NCBI RefSeq assembly: GCF_002939785.1
Contig: NZ_MDEC01000004.1
Coordinates: 62,001-126,000 of the forward strand
Direction: 5' to 3'
DNA length: 64,000 nucleotides
Source of the DNA: Xanthomonas codiaei
GTDB taxonomy: Bacteria; Pseudomonadota; Gammaproteobacteria; Xanthomonadales; Xanthomonadaceae
The position numbers and the translations under genes are program-made. This document shows, piece by piece, positions 15,968 to 26,970 of this stretch. How positions within the stretch are numbered: position 1 is the first letter of the stretch; every line of letters starts with the position of its first letter. Below the pieces are notes generated by a model, which had not been told where the DNA came from, did no database searches, and saw nothing but the letters and a program-made list of their open reading frames with translations.

Positions 15968-17097
15968 GGCGTGGGCTCCTTGTGCGGCATCTCGGGCAGG
16001 CGGCGGCGTTGCAGGTAGCGCGCCACCGCGGCGTTGTGCTCGGCCAACGTGGCCGAGAAGGCGTGGGCACCAGTGCCGTCGCCCACGGCCACGAAGTACA
16101 GCGCATCGCCGGGAGCCGGGCGCACCGCCGCCAACAGCGCCTCGCGGCCGGGCATGGCGATCGGCGTCGGGGTCAGACCGGTGCGCGTATAGGTGTTGTA
16201 GGGCGTGTCGGTGGTGAGGTCGCGGCGGCGGATATTGCCGTCGTAGCTGCTGCCGATACCGTAGATCACAGTTGGGTCGGTCTGCAGCTTCATGCCCAGC
16301 TGCAGGCGGCGCAGGAACACCCCGGCGATCAGCGGCCGCTCGCTGCCCAGCGCGGTTTCCTTCTCGATGATGGACGCCAGGATCAGCGCCTGCTCCGGCG
16401 ATGTCAGCGGCAGGTCGGCTGCGCGCTGTTCCCAGGCCTGCGCCAGCGCCTTGTCCATCGCCGCGTGCGCGCGCTTGAGCACATCCAGATCGCTGTCGCC
16501 GCGCTGGTAGAGATAGGTCTCCGGCAGGAAGCGCCCTTCCGGGTGCTGACCCGGGAATCCGAGCCGCGCCATCAGCGCTGCATCGTCCAGGCTGCCGATG
16601 GTCTGCTGCAACGGCGTGGCGGTGGCCAGCGCGGCGCGCAGCTGGCGGACATTCCAGCCTTCCACCAGGGTGAAGCGGTACTGGATCACCCGTCCCTGAC
16701 GCATGCGCGTCAGCAGCTCGCGCGGCGACAGCGCCGGCGCCAGTGCGTATTCGCCCACCTTGAGCTTGCCGGCCGCACCCACCTGGCGCGCCAGCAACTG
16801 CCATTCCAGATCCATGCCCTGGGTGATGCCGGCCGCGCGCAGCTTGCGCAGCGTGGCCTTGAGCGAATCGCCGGGCGCCACCACTACGCTGGGCGCGGCG
16901 GCCTTGGCCGGCGTGTCGGCGAACTGCAGGTAGTGCCGCCATGCCACCAGCGCGGCAATCGCCACTAGCGCCACAAGCAGCACTGCCGTGCCCAGCACGG
17001 CCAGACATCCGCGTTTGCCAGTCACCGCCACACCCACCTCGTCATTGCCCCAGCGCCGCGCAGGATACCGCGCGCCGGTGATGTCCCGTTGAAGCAC
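15964..17097 (-). CDS. mltG: Endolytic murein transglycosylase MltG (YceG)
   Basis: 377 residues from a GTG directly after the pabB stop (TGAGTG). One transmembrane helix at about 32-53 is followed by a periplasmic LysM-like subdomain and the YceG catalytic domain. The catalytic Glu lies in ASIIEKETALG; the GIGSSYDGNIRRRDL and SPYNTY-like DTPYNTYTRTGL motifs are family marks. It cleaves nascent glycan strands, setting peptidoglycan chain length at the inner membrane. A GTG start near 17023, after a GAGG-like site, is an alternative that would shorten the cytoplasmic tail. Confidence 0.92.
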   Translation of the reverse strand: MLQRDITGARYPARRWGNDEVGVAVTGKRGCLAVLGTAVLLVALVAIAALVAWRHYLQFADTPAKAAAPSVVVAPGDSLKATLRKLRAAGITQGMDLEWQLLARQVGAAGKLKVGEYALAPALSPRELLTRMRQGRVIQYRFTLVEGWNVRQLRAALATATPLQQTIGSLDDAALMARLGFPGQHPEGRFLPETYLYQRGDSDLDVLKRAHAAMDKALAQAWEQRAADLPLTSPEQALILASIIEKETALGSERPLIAGVFLRRLQLGMKLQTDPTVIYGIGSSYDGNIRRRDLTTDTPYNTYTRTGLTPTPIAMPGREALLAAVRPAPGDALYFVAVGDGTGAHAFSATLAEHNAAVARYLQRRRLPEMPHKEPTP

Positions 17098-18453
17098 TCA
17101 TGGCGGATCCAGCGCGCGCAACACGCCGCGCGCCTTGGCGCGGGTCTCGTCCAGCTCGCGCTGCGCATCCGAATCCACCACGATGCCGGCCCCGGTGCGG
17201 AACCGCACCTGGTTGCCGGCCACCTCGGCGGTGCGGATCAGGATGTTCAGGTCCATGTCGCCATCGCGATTGAGCCAGCCGAACGCGCCGGTGTAGGCGC
17301 CGCGCGCGGTCTGCTCCAGCTCGGCGATGATCTGCATGCAGCGCACCTTCGGGCAGCCGGTGATGGTGCCGCCGGGAAAGACCGCCGCGATCACCTCGCC
17401 CGGGGTGACCCCGGCCCGCAGGCGGCCACGCACGTTGCTGACGATGTGGTGCACGTGCGCATAGCTTTCCACTGCCATCAGCTCGTCCACCTCCACCGTG
17501 CCCGGGGCGCAGATGCGGCCCAGGTCGTTGCGCTCCAGGTCGATCAGCATGACGTGCTCGGCACGTTCCTTGGGGTGCCCCACCAGTTCGCGGATCCGCG
17601 CCGCATCGTCGTCGCCGGCAAAGCGCGCGCGGGTGCCGGCGATCGGGCGCGTCTGCACCGCATCGCCCTGCACCGACACCAGACGCTCGGGCGAGGAACT
17701 GGCCACTGCCCGCCCGGCCGCAGCGAATACACCGGCAAACGGCGCGGGGTTGGCTGCGCGTAGCCGCGCATGCAGCGCCGCCGGGTCGACCGCGTCTGTG
17801 AATGTGGCCTGCCAGGCGCGCGAGATATTGGCCTGGAACACATCGCCGGCGCGCAGGTAATCCAGCACCCGCTGCACCGCGTCGGTGAACCGCTCGGGCG
17901 CGTCTTCATCGACCGCCAGCGGCCCGACCCAGGCCGGCAACGGCGGCAACGCAGCGCACGCAGCGATGTCTTCGACGATGCGCGCCAGCAGATCATCGCG
18001 GCCCGGTTCGGCCAGCGCGACGCAGCGGCCCTGCACACGATCGCGCAACACCGCCGCCGGCGCGCGCAGCGCCAGTGCCGAGGGCAGGCCATCGGTGCGC
18101 GTGGGCAACTGCAGGATCGGCTCGACCTGGGCGGCCAGTTCGTAATCCAGCAGCACCGCCCAACCGCCGCGAAATGGCCATGGGCTGTGCGCGTCATGTG
18201 GCACGCGCTCGGCCTGCCAGGCGGCGTCCAGCGCGGCCAGGAAGCTGCCTTCCAGCACCCTGTCCTCGCCATCGCGGGTGCGGCCATCGGCATCCAGGCG
18301 CAGGCTGGCGCCCTCGGCCAGCAACAGCACGTCCCAGCGCCCATGCTCGGTGCCGGAGGCGGTCGATTCCAGCAGCGCCGGATAGCGCTGCGGCGCCAGC
18401 CGGTGTAGCGCCAGCAGATCGATGTCCGCGTGCAATGATCTGGTGAGCGTCAT
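17098..18453 (-). CDS. pabB: Aminodeoxychorismate synthase component I (PabB-like chorismate-binding enzyme)
   Basis: 451 residues with a C-terminal chorismate-binding domain: AGDVFQANISRAW, ERNDLGRICAPGTV, FPGGTITGCPKVRCMQII, and a final GAGIVVDSD segment. It makes 4-amino-4-deoxychorismate for folate. The active-site motif reads RPIAGTRAR; E. coli PabB has Lys in this motif while anthranilate synthases have Ala, so TrpE-like chemistry cannot be fully excluded. PabB is preferred on size and on its place next to fabF and mltG, where E. coli has pabC. The stop abuts the mltG start. Confidence 0.85.
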   Translation of the reverse strand: MTLTRSLHADIDLLALHRLAPQRYPALLESTASGTEHGRWDVLLLAEGASLRLDADGRTRDGEDRVLEGSFLAALDAAWQAERVPHDAHSPWPFRGGWAVLLDYELAAQVEPILQLPTRTDGLPSALALRAPAAVLRDRVQGRCVALAEPGRDDLLARIVEDIAACAALPPLPAWVGPLAVDEDAPERFTDAVQRVLDYLRAGDVFQANISRAWQATFTDAVDPAALHARLRAANPAPFAGVFAAAGRAVASSSPERLVSVQGDAVQTRPIAGTRARFAGDDDAARIRELVGHPKERAEHVMLIDLERNDLGRICAPGTVEVDELMAVESYAHVHHIVSNVRGRLRAGVTPGEVIAAVFPGGTITGCPKVRCMQIIAELEQTARGAYTGAFGWLNRDGDMDLNILIRTAEVAGNQVRFRTGAGIVVDSDAQRELDETRAKARGVLRALDPP

Positions 18454-18658
18454 CGGTCCGGCATGGGGAGGGTGCGGGAGTTCGCGGCGCTGCCGGGACT
18501 GCAGCGCACGCGGGAGTGGATCGGGAATGGATCAACGATCGATCGGGAAACGACGGATCGGCAACAGATCGAACGACAACCGGGGGCGCCGGCGTGAGTG
18601 CCGCGCTTCGCCGTGCAGGCGCGTGCGGCACGGCGGCGTGCAGCGCCACCTGCGCGGC

Positions 18659-19894
<1,236 letters not shown>

Positions 19895-19947
19895 TGCAGA
19901 TCTCCTCACCACGGAACGGACGGTGCTTGCGGTTAGCGGGTGACGCT

Positions 19948-19977
19948 TGAAAAACACAGGGCCGCATCAGCGGCCCC
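19948..19977 (-). terminator. Hairpin terminator between acpP and fabF
   Basis: Minus strand GGGGCCGC-TGAT-GCGGCCCT followed by GTGTTTTTC. It probably terminates most acpP transcripts, giving a short abundant acpP mRNA. Confidence 0.75.
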
Positions 19978-20034
19978 ATGGATGTCTGACGCAGCAGCGG
20001 CATGACGCGCGCCACCGCCGTCAGGAACAACGCA

Positions 20035-20274
20035 TCAGCTCTTGACGTGAGCCTTGACGTAGTCGATCGCCTGCTGGACCGAGGTGATTTTCTCGGCCTC
20101 TTCGTCCGGGATCTCGCACTCGAACTCTTCTTCCAGCGCCATCACCAGCTCGACGGTGTCCAGCGAGTCGGCACCCAGGTCATCGACGAACGATGCGCTG
20201 GTGGTGACTTCCTCTTCCTTGACGCCGAGTTGTTCGACGACGATTTTCTTGACGCGTTCTTCGATGGTGCTCAT
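20035..20274 (-). CDS. acpP: Acyl carrier protein
   Basis: 79 residues, strongly acidic. The phosphopantetheine attachment site is Ser37 in GADSLDTVE. It carries growing acyl chains for FabD/H/G/F and for lipid A and other acyl transfer reactions. The start is marked by GGAG inside a palindrome 11 bases upstream. It is flanked by fabG (203-bp gap with probable own promoter) and fabF. Confidence 0.98.
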   Translation of the reverse strand: MSTIEERVKKIVVEQLGVKEEEVTTSASFVDDLGADSLDTVELVMALEEEFECEIPDEEAEKITSVQQAIDYVKAHVKS

Positions 20275-20285
20275 TGGGGATATCG

Positions 20286-20341
20286 CTCCAGCTGGAGTAG
20301 TGGTGGTTCGAGTTTTAGGATCCCCGCACATGGATGTGCGG
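20286..20341 (-). promoter_or_regulatory. acpP: acpP leader: palindrome covering the ribosome-binding site plus hairpin
   Basis: CTCCAGCTGGAG (20286-20297) is a perfect 12-bp palindrome that contains the GGAG ribosome-binding site. CCGCACAT-GG-ATGTGCGG (20324-20341) is a second perfect hairpin with a 2-base nominal loop. Both lie in the acpP leader and could affect translation or mRNA stability. Confidence 0.45.
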
Positions 20342-20477
20342 TGCTCCTGTGAGGGACTCACAAACGCCATCGCCGCTGCGATGGCCGCGTTGGATAGTGT
20401 AGTGGAAGCGCCCGGGCCTTGCATTGCAACACAAGTCCCGGCCGATCAGCCACTTAGCGCCTCCCGGCGGCGCACGC

Positions 20478-21221
20478 TCACGGCATGTACATACCGCCGT
20501 TGACGTGCAGGGTTTCACCAGTGATGTAGCGGGCGGTCGGCCCCGCCAGGAACGCCACCGCATTGGCGATGTCCTCGGGCGCGCCCAGGTGGCCGAGCGC
20601 GATCTGCTCCAGCAATGCCGCCCTGGACTCCTCCGGCAATGCCTTGGTCATGTCGGTATCGATGAAACCGGGCGCCACCACGTTCACGGTGACCCCGCGC
20701 GAGCCGATTTCCTTGGCAAGCGACTTGGAGAACGCGATGATGCCGGCCTTGGCCGCGGCGTAGTTGGTCTGGCCCGGATTGCCGGTCACGCCGACCACCG
20801 AGGCGATATTGATGATGCGGCCCTTGCGCGCCTTCATCATGCCGCGCATCACCGCCTTGGAGGTGCGGAACACGCTGGTCAGGTTGGTGTCCAGGATGGC
20901 CTGCCAGTCGTCGTCCTTCATCCGCATCAACAGATTGTCGCGGGTGATGCCGGCGTTGTTGACCAGGATCGAGATGGCGCCGAATTCCTTGCCGATCGCA
21001 TCGATCAGGCCGTCGACCGCGGCGGCATCGGTGACGTTGAGTTCGCGGCCGTGGCCGCCGCCTGCGGCCAGACGCTCGCCGATGGCCGCCGCGCCGGACG
21101 CCGAGGTGGCGGTGCCGATGACGGTGGCGCCCTGGGCGGCCAGGGTGTCGGCAATGGCCGCACCGATACCGCGACTGGCGCCGGTGACGAGGGCGATTTC
21201 GCCCTGAAGAGGCTTGCTCAT
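20478..21221 (-). CDS. fabG: 3-oxoacyl-ACP reductase
   Basis: 247 residues, classical short-chain dehydrogenase. The NADPH-binding loop is TGASRGIG (13-20), with NNAG at 88-91. The catalytic set is Ser141, Tyr154 and Lys158 (NYAAAK). It reduces 3-oxoacyl-ACP to 3-hydroxyacyl-ACP. It lies 79 bp after fabD on the same strand. The C-terminus ETLHVNGGMYMP is typical of FabG. Confidence 0.97.
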   Translation of the reverse strand: MSKPLQGEIALVTGASRGIGAAIADTLAAQGATVIGTATSASGAAAIGERLAAGGGHGRELNVTDAAAVDGLIDAIGKEFGAISILVNNAGITRDNLLMRMKDDDWQAILDTNLTSVFRTSKAVMRGMMKARKGRIINIASVVGVTGNPGQTNYAAAKAGIIAFSKSLAKEIGSRGVTVNVVAPGFIDTDMTKALPEESRAALLEQIALGHLGAPEDIANAVAFLAGPTARYITGETLHVNGGMYMP

Positions 21222-21300
21222 GACTACTGTTCCTCGAAGGGGGACGTCGCGATCATCGCCGCGAACGTCGAGGGGGCCGGCATACCGCGTGTGCGCTGGA

Positions 21301-22245
21301 TCAGTGCGTCCACGCGTCGAGCGCGCCGGCGTAATCGGCGGGTGTGGCCAGCGAACGCGCGTCCAGGCTCTTGTCGATCCGCTTGATCAGCCCGCTCAGT
21401 ACCTTGCCGGGGCCGCATTCGGCGACGCGGGTGATGCCCCGGGCGGCCAGCGCCTGCACGCAGCCGGTCCATTGCACCGGCAGGTACAACTGTTCCACCA
21501 GCGCCTGGCGGATCGCCTCGCTGCCGTCGTGCACGCGCGCGTCTACGTTCTGCACCACCGGGATCTGCGGCGCCTGCCAGCGCAGCCCGGCCATCGCTTC
21601 ACCCAGCTGATTGGCCGCATCGCGCATCAGCGGGGTATGCGAAGGCACGCTCACTGCGAGCTTGACCGCCTTGCGCACGCCGCGCTCGGCCAACAGCGCC
21701 AGCGCGCGGTCCACCGCTGCGGCATCGCCACCGATCACGATCTGGCCCGGCGAATTGAAGTTGGCCGGCACCACCACCTGGCTGCCGGACGCCTGCGCAC
21801 AGACCTCCTGCACCACCGCATCCTCGGCCCCCAGCACCGCCGCCATCGCGCCGACACCGGCCGGGGCGGCCGCCTGCATGAACTGGCCGCGCAGGCGCAC
21901 CAGGTGGGCGCCGTCGTGCAGCGACAAGGCGCCGGAGGCAACCAGGGCGGTGTATTCGCCCAGGCTGTGGCCCGCCAGCAGCGCCGGGCGTTCGCCGCGC
22001 TGCGCGTTCCACAGCCGCCACACCGCCACGCCCGCGGCCAGCAGCGCCGGCTGGGTGTACTCGGTACGGTTGAGCATCTCTTCCGGGCCGCCCTGCGACA
22101 GGGCCCACAGATCGACACCGGCGCCATCGGAGGCCTCGACGAAGGTCTCGCGGATCTGCGGGTGCAGTTCAGCCAGTTCGGCCAGCATGCCCAGGGACTG
22201 GGAGCCCTGGCCGGGAAACACGAAAGCGAGCGTAGATTCGGTCAC
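21301..22245 (-). CDS. fabD: Malonyl-CoA:ACP transacylase
   Basis: 314 residues from GTG 22245 (AGGCAG 6 bases upstream); the frame continues upstream but without homology. The acyltransferase fold shows the PGQGSQ motif at 11-16, nucleophile Ser94 in GHSLGE, and His203 in VPSHTPLM. It loads malonate onto ACP. The 223-bp gap to fabH carries no ORF worth calling. Confidence 0.96.
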   Translation of the reverse strand: MTESTLAFVFPGQGSQSLGMLAELAELHPQIRETFVEASDGAGVDLWALSQGGPEEMLNRTEYTQPALLAAGVAVWRLWNAQRGERPALLAGHSLGEYTALVASGALSLHDGAHLVRLRGQFMQAAAPAGVGAMAAVLGAEDAVVQEVCAQASGSQVVVPANFNSPGQIVIGGDAAAVDRALALLAERGVRKAVKLAVSVPSHTPLMRDAANQLGEAMAGLRWQAPQIPVVQNVDARVHDGSEAIRQALVEQLYLPVQWTGCVQALAARGITRVAECGPGKVLSGLIKRIDKSLDARSLATPADYAGALDAWTH

Positions 22246-22468
22246 GCGATGCTGCCTACAAAAATCGAGCCGGGATGATACGTGCGAAATCGCCCGGCCG
22301 TCTGTACTGCCGCGTATGCAGGGGCCACCGGAACGTGACCAGACGTCGCAACGCCGGACACCGGTTCGGTCCCGAACGGGCACGCAACCGCATCCGCCAC
22401 GCAGGTGCGCGGCAGTCCGGAATCGATATCGAAAGCGCTGCCGGCGAACGCGGCAGCGCTCGAAGGCC

Positions 22469-23446
22469 TCAGTAGCGCAGCAGCGCCGAGCCCCAGGTGA
22501 AGCCGCCACCGAAGGCTTCCAGCAACAGCAACTGCCCACGCTGCACGCGGCCGGAGCGGACCGCCTCGTCCAGCGCCAGCGGCACCGAGGCCGAGGACGT
22601 GTTGCCGTGGCGATCCACCGTGACCACCACCTGCTCCATCGGCAGCTCCAACCGCTTGGCGGTGGCCTCGATGATGCGCAGGTTGGCCTGATGCGGAATC
22701 AGCCAGTCCAGGTCGTGCTTGTCCAGGCCGTTGGCGGCCAGGGTCTCATCGACCACCGAATCCAGCGCCTTGACCGCGTACTTGAAGACGTCGTTGCCCT
22801 TCATCAGCAACGCACCGCCGCCATTCTTGCCTTCGCCGAAGCCGACCGACACGCCGACCGGGTCCCATAGCAGCTCCTTCTTGCTGCCGTCGGCATGCAG
22901 GTGGGTGCTGAGGATGCCGGTCTCTTCGTCGGCCTTGAGGACCACCGCGCCGGCACCGTCGCCGAACAGCACGCAGGTGGTGCGGTCGGTCCAGTCGACG
23001 ATGCGGGTCAGGGTTTCCGCGCCGACCACCAGCACGGTCTTGGCGTCGCCGCTGCGCACGAACTTGTCGGCCACGCTGAGCGCGTAGACGAAGCCAGAGC
23101 AGGCCGCATTGACGTCCATCGCGCCGCAGCCGACATTGCCCAATCGCGCCTGCAGCAGGCAGGCCGTGGACGGAAAGATCAGGTCGGGCGTGGTGGTGCC
23201 GACGACGATCAGGTCGATCTCGTCGGCGGTCACACCGGCCGCTTCCATCGCCTTGATCGAGGCGAAGTACGCCAGATCGCTGGTGGTCTGGTCGTCGGCA
23301 ACGATGTGACGCTCACGGATACCAGTGCGCGAGAAGATCCATTCATCGCTGGTGTCGACGATCTTCGACATGTCGTCGTTGGTCAACACCTTTTCGGGCA
23401 AATAGCTACCCGTGCCCGCGATTCTGGAATAGATCCGCTTGCTCAT
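22469..23446 (-). CDS. fabH: 3-oxoacyl-ACP synthase III
   Basis: 325 residues. The KASIII triad is Cys116 (NAACSGF), His252 (PHQANLRI) and Asn282 (HGNTSSAS), with a C-terminal [13 protein letters not shown]. It starts fatty acid synthesis by condensing acyl-CoA with malonyl-ACP. It directly follows rpmF with a 90-bp gap; the plsX gene that usually separates rpmF and fabH is missing. Confidence 0.97.
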   Translation of the reverse strand: MSKRIYSRIAGTGSYLPEKVLTNDDMSKIVDTSDEWIFSRTGIRERHIVADDQTTSDLAYFASIKAMEAAGVTADEIDLIVVGTTTPDLIFPSTACLLQARLGNVGCGAMDVNAACSGFVYALSVADKFVRSGDAKTVLVVGAETLTRIVDWTDRTTCVLFGDGAGAVVLKADEETGILSTHLHADGSKKELLWDPVGVSVGFGEGKNGGGALLMKGNDVFKYAVKALDSVVDETLAANGLDKHDLDWLIPHQANLRIIEATAKRLELPMEQVVVTVDRHGNTSSASVPLALDEAVRSGRVQRGQLLLLEAFGGGFTWGSALLRY

Positions 23447-23536
23447 ACTGTTTCCTGGTGCAAGAGCCGCGGTGACCGGCGGCTCCGGAAGAATCGAGGG
23501 TCACCCGGCCGCGCGTGGCGCGGCGGGCGCCACGGA

Positions 23537-23731
23537 TCAATCTTCTTGGACGGCCGACGACTTGGTCGTGATCACCTTCTTGCCACGGTAGTAACCGTCG
23601 GCGGTGATGTGGTGGCGCAGATGGATCTCGCCGCTGGTCGGGTCGGTCGACAGCTGCTTGGCGGTCAGGGCATCGTGCGAACGACGCTGGCCGCGGCGGG
23701 ACGGGGTGACACGGGATTTCTGCACAGCCAT
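23537..23731 (-). CDS. rpmF: 50S ribosomal protein L32
   Basis: 64 residues. The N-terminus [20 protein letters not shown] is typical of L32, followed by an [20 protein letters not shown] core. The zinc-binding Cys pairs found in some L32 are absent (Cys-minus form). It follows yceD, as in most proteobacteria. Confidence 0.97.
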   Translation of the reverse strand: MAVQKSRVTPSRRGQRRSHDALTAKQLSTDPTSGEIHLRHHITADGYYRGKKVITTKSSAVQED

Positions 23732-23829
23732 GGGATTGCTCCAACTTTAGTTCGATAACTTGATCTGTTGAGTCGAACAGCACGCTCTACGCCCGCGTCG
23801 ACCTGTCTTACCGCCCTTCACAGCGGCGG

Positions 23830-24339
23830 TTACTGTTTCTTCAACGCTGCCAGCGCCGCGAACGGACTGGCCTTGTCTTGCTCTTCTCGGGTCGGAACCC
23901 ACTCGGCCTCGACCGCCTCGCTTCCCGGCGCCATCGGCACCACCGGTACCGACAGCACCAGTTCGTCCTCCACCAGATCCATCGCCCGCAGCATGCCGTC
24001 TTCGGGCACCAGCAAGGCCTCGTAATCGGGCGGCAACGCGGCCTCTTCGTCCTCGTCGCGGATCAGTCCAAGACGCTGCCTGACCTGCACCGGATACAGA
24101 AACCGCTGCAAGGTGCGCTGGCAGGCCAGTGGCAGCTCGACATCGATGCTGAGCTCGACATAGGCGACCTTGAGCAAAGCGTCCTGGTCGAATTGGAGCG
24201 AATAGACGCATTCGCCCTCTGTATCGACCAGACTTCCCTGCAAGCGAGTCATCGCAGAGAGCGGGATGCGGCCATCGAAGCGCCTGCGCGCTGCGACCAT
24301 CCGCCAAGCATCCAGCATTTCGGGTACGTTCGCGGACAT
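23830..24339 (-). CDS. yceD: YceD/DUF177 family protein
   Basis: 169 residues, with the YceD core LPLACQRTLQRFLYPVQVRQ followed by an acidic region LIRDEDEEAALPPDYEALLV. In plants and bacteria the family is linked to 23S rRNA accumulation and ribosome assembly, which fits its place just upstream of rpmF. It is the first gene of the fab block; the promoter should lie in 24340-24444 shared with the divergent maf gene. The unrelated open frame above 24339 is read-through and not coding. Confidence 0.92.
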   Translation of the reverse strand: MSANVPEMLDAWRMVAARRRFDGRIPLSAMTRLQGSLVDTEGECVYSLQFDQDALLKVAYVELSIDVELPLACQRTLQRFLYPVQVRQRLGLIRDEDEEAALPPDYEALLVPEDGMLRAMDLVEDELVLSVPVVPMAPGSEAVEAEWVPTREEQDKASPFAALAALKKQ

Positions 24340-24444
24340 AAGCCGCAGAATGTTAAAGACCCGCCGAGGCCATGTCAAATGCACCCATTCACAGATCCTG
24401 CGACCCGTGCCGGCTGGCAAACTCCCCCCTGCCCGTCCTTCGTC

Positions 24445-25026
24445 ATGCCCATGATGCCACGCCTGATCCTCGCCTCCACCTCCGTCTACCGGCGCGAGCT
24501 GCTCGCCCGCCTGCAACTGGAGTTCAGCACCGCCCGCCCGGACGTCGATGAGCAGGCGCGGCCGGACGAGAGACCTGAAACCCTGGCCAGCCGCCTGGCC
24601 GCCGAGAAGGCCGCGGCCGTGGCAGCCGGCGCGCCCGACGCCTGGGTGATCGGCTCGGACCAGGTCGCCGACCTGGACGGACAGAGTCTGGGCAAGCCCG
24701 GCACCCTGGAGCAGGCGCGTGCGCAACTGGGCGCCATGGCCGGGCGCACGGTGCGCTTCCACACCGCCGTCAGCCTGACAGGCCCACAACGCAGCTTTCA
24801 CGCACTGGATCTGACCGAGGTGCAGCTGCGCCCACTGACGCCTGACGACATCGCGCGTTACCTGGCCGCCGAGCCGGCACTGGACTGCGCAGGCAGCTTC
24901 AAGTGCGAAGGCCTGGGCATCAGCCTGTTCGACGCCATCCGCACCAGCGACCCCACCGCACTGATCGGCCTGCCGTTGATCGCGCTGGCTCGGTTGCTGC
25001 GGCAGGCGGGGTTCGTGCTTCCTTGA
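24445..25026 (+). CDS. Maf-family nucleotide pyrophosphatase (YceF type)
   Basis: About 190 residues. Maf signatures are LILASTSVYRRELL at the N-terminus, RLAAEKA, the DQVA block (VIGSDQVADLDG) and CAGSFKCEGLGISLF. The family hydrolyses non-canonical or modified nucleoside triphosphates (7-methyl-GTP for YceF). Divergent from yceD, exactly as yceF is in E. coli, which favours the YceF subgroup. ATG codons at 24445, 24451 and 24454 are all possible starts; none has a clear ribosome-binding site. Confidence 0.9.
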   Translation: MPMMPRLILASTSVYRRELLARLQLEFSTARPDVDEQARPDERPETLASRLAAEKAAAVAAGAPDAWVIGSDQVADLDGQSLGKPGTLEQARAQLGAMAGRTVRFHTAVSLTGPQRSFHALDLTEVQLRPLTPDDIARYLAAEPALDCAGSFKCEGLGISLFDAIRTSDPTALIGLPLIALARLLRQAGFVLP

Positions 25027-25085
25027 AACCCGCTGCGGACGCAGCTTGCGACAGAAGCGCCGGCCTGGACGAACATCACGCCGGC

Positions 25086-25111
25086 ATCGCCGCCGAGCCA
25101 CCCGCGGCGAT
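25086..25111. terminator. Hairpin between convergent genes, weak terminator candidate
   Basis: ATCGCCGC-CGAGCCACCC-GCGGCGAT between the end of maf and the end of the disrupted membrane protein. It has no T tract on either side. Confidence 0.3.
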
Positions 25112-25139
25112 ACCCCGCTCTCGCACCTGCCGATCCTTG

Positions 25140-26970
25140 CTACGGATGCGCCAGTGCGCAGAACTGATAGGGATAGTCGGCCTGCCCGACCTGCGAGGAC
25201 AAGGTGCGGCAGCTCGCCGGATCCAGCGTCAGTCCATACGCGGCAAGACGCTGCTGCGCAGCCTCGCGCACCGCGCGGTCCGCAGCGACCGTATCCAGCG
25301 CCTTGCCCTTGGGCACCGTGAGCAGGCAGCGCCCCGGCGGCACCTCTTCCAGCCCGGCACGCAGCCCGCGCGCGATCAGCCACCGCAGCCGCGTGCACTG
25401 CGGCTGGACATCCCAGCCCAGCTGTTGCGCCAGCTGGTTCATTCGATCGACCCGCAACTGCTGCTTGTCGCGCGCCGCACCCAACATCGCATAGAGCCGC
25501 GGCCGCTCGGCGATCAGCGCGCGCACTCGCTGGCGATACTGATCTGTTTCGGAGATGTTGGTGGCCACCCCGATGTAGCGCGCCTGCCGTGGCAGCAGCG
25601 GCACGCGCCAGGATTGCGGCTCATCGCCAACCAGCAACACGGTCGCGGCAGCCGCATCCCCGAGGTCCGGCTGCTCGACCCGAAAACTGTCGCGCGCCCA
25701 GGACTCGTGCCCCCCAATCCTTCCATCCCACTACCGCCACCAGCGCGCACAGACCGATCAACCAGGCGGCCTTGCGCTCAGGCTGAGCGGTGAAGGCGCG
25801 TCGGCACACGATCCACAGCACCAGCGGTGCCAGCAGCTCCAGCACCACCAGGTAGCGATGAATGCTGAAGACCGCCTGCCACAGCGCGTAGGCGACGCCG
25901 AAGAAGACCAGCAGCACGACAGCGGAGCGATCGAGGCCATCTGTCCGCACCGGACGCCGCAGCACGCTGCGCCCAACTGCGAGAACGGCCACGACGTACA
26001 ACACCGCCCAACCTGCCTGCACCAGACCGAGATCACCGATCCGCTGCGGCTTGAGCGTGAACAGCAGCGGCCAGATCAGCTGTTCGCCCAGGTTGCGCGG
26101 CAGCCAGCGCACATCGGCAATCGACACCGGCGCCGCCAGCGGCGACTGGAAGATGCCGTTGAATTGTGGAAACAGCGGGTTGCCCAGCTGTTGCCACACC
26201 TGCCAGTACCACGGGCCAGCCACCAGCGCCAACACCAGCAGCGCCGTGCCCGACACCACGGCGAGCGCGGTCACGCGCGAACGCCCAGGCCCGCCATCGC
26301 AGAGCATCGCCGGCGCCAAGGCCAGCGCGTACAGCGCATTGGTGAGCTTTAGCGACACCGCCAGACCGATCAGCGCGCCGGCCATGCCCCATATCCGCCC
26401 AACACGCGCACCGCCGCGCGCCCCGGCGTGTGCCCACAGCACGGCGGCCACGGCCCCCAGCACCGGAATCGCACTGGCGGTATCGCCCATGGTGGCGCCC
26501 AGTTCGGACAGGAACACCGCACTGCACATGCCGGCCAACGCGAGCAGCGGCGCCCACTGCGCGCGCCGGGGATGGTTGGACAGGACCCGCCACGCCACCG
26601 CCGCCACCGGAATGAAGACCAGCGCGTGCAAGGCACCCAGCAATGCTCCCACCAGTGGCGCCGGCAGCCGCAGCATCAACCCGGCATGCAGCACATCCAG
26701 CAGCGGGCTGAAGTAGCTCTGCATCTGCGCAGGTGCCAGATCCACGCCCAGGCGGCCATTGACCCAGGCATCCCCGATGTAAAGGTGATAGTTGCGCAGA
26801 TCCCAGTTGGCATCCTGGCCGAGACAAAGCGACAGCAGTGCGCCGAGCAGTACCACTGCACACGTCGCCGCGATGACATGGCGCGGCGAATGGAAGCCGA
26901 AACGATGGTCCGCCCAGTGCAAAAAGCGCTGTCGGCGGGTGATGGATGCAGCGGCGGTCGCAGTTGCCAT
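25140..26970 (-). pseudogene. Polytopic membrane protein, probable GT-C glycosyltransferase, frameshifted
   Basis: The frame from ATG 26970 encodes an N-terminal basic tail and 10 or more hydrophobic helices (for example VIAATCAVVLLGALLSLCLG, then DANWDLRNYHLYIGDAW). After VVGWKDWG the frame is lost at a run of six C on the plus strand (25710-25715). Removing one base restores reading into HESWARDSFRVEQ and on to the stop at 25140, giving a 609-residue protein with a soluble C-terminal domain. The total length (1831 bp) is one base over a multiple of three. The layout suggests a GT-C/DUF2029-like transferase using lipid-linked sugars; the exact family is not recognised. The start overlaps the stop of the upstream GT2 gene (TGATG). 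True mutation or sequencing error cannot be separated here. Confidence 0.8.
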
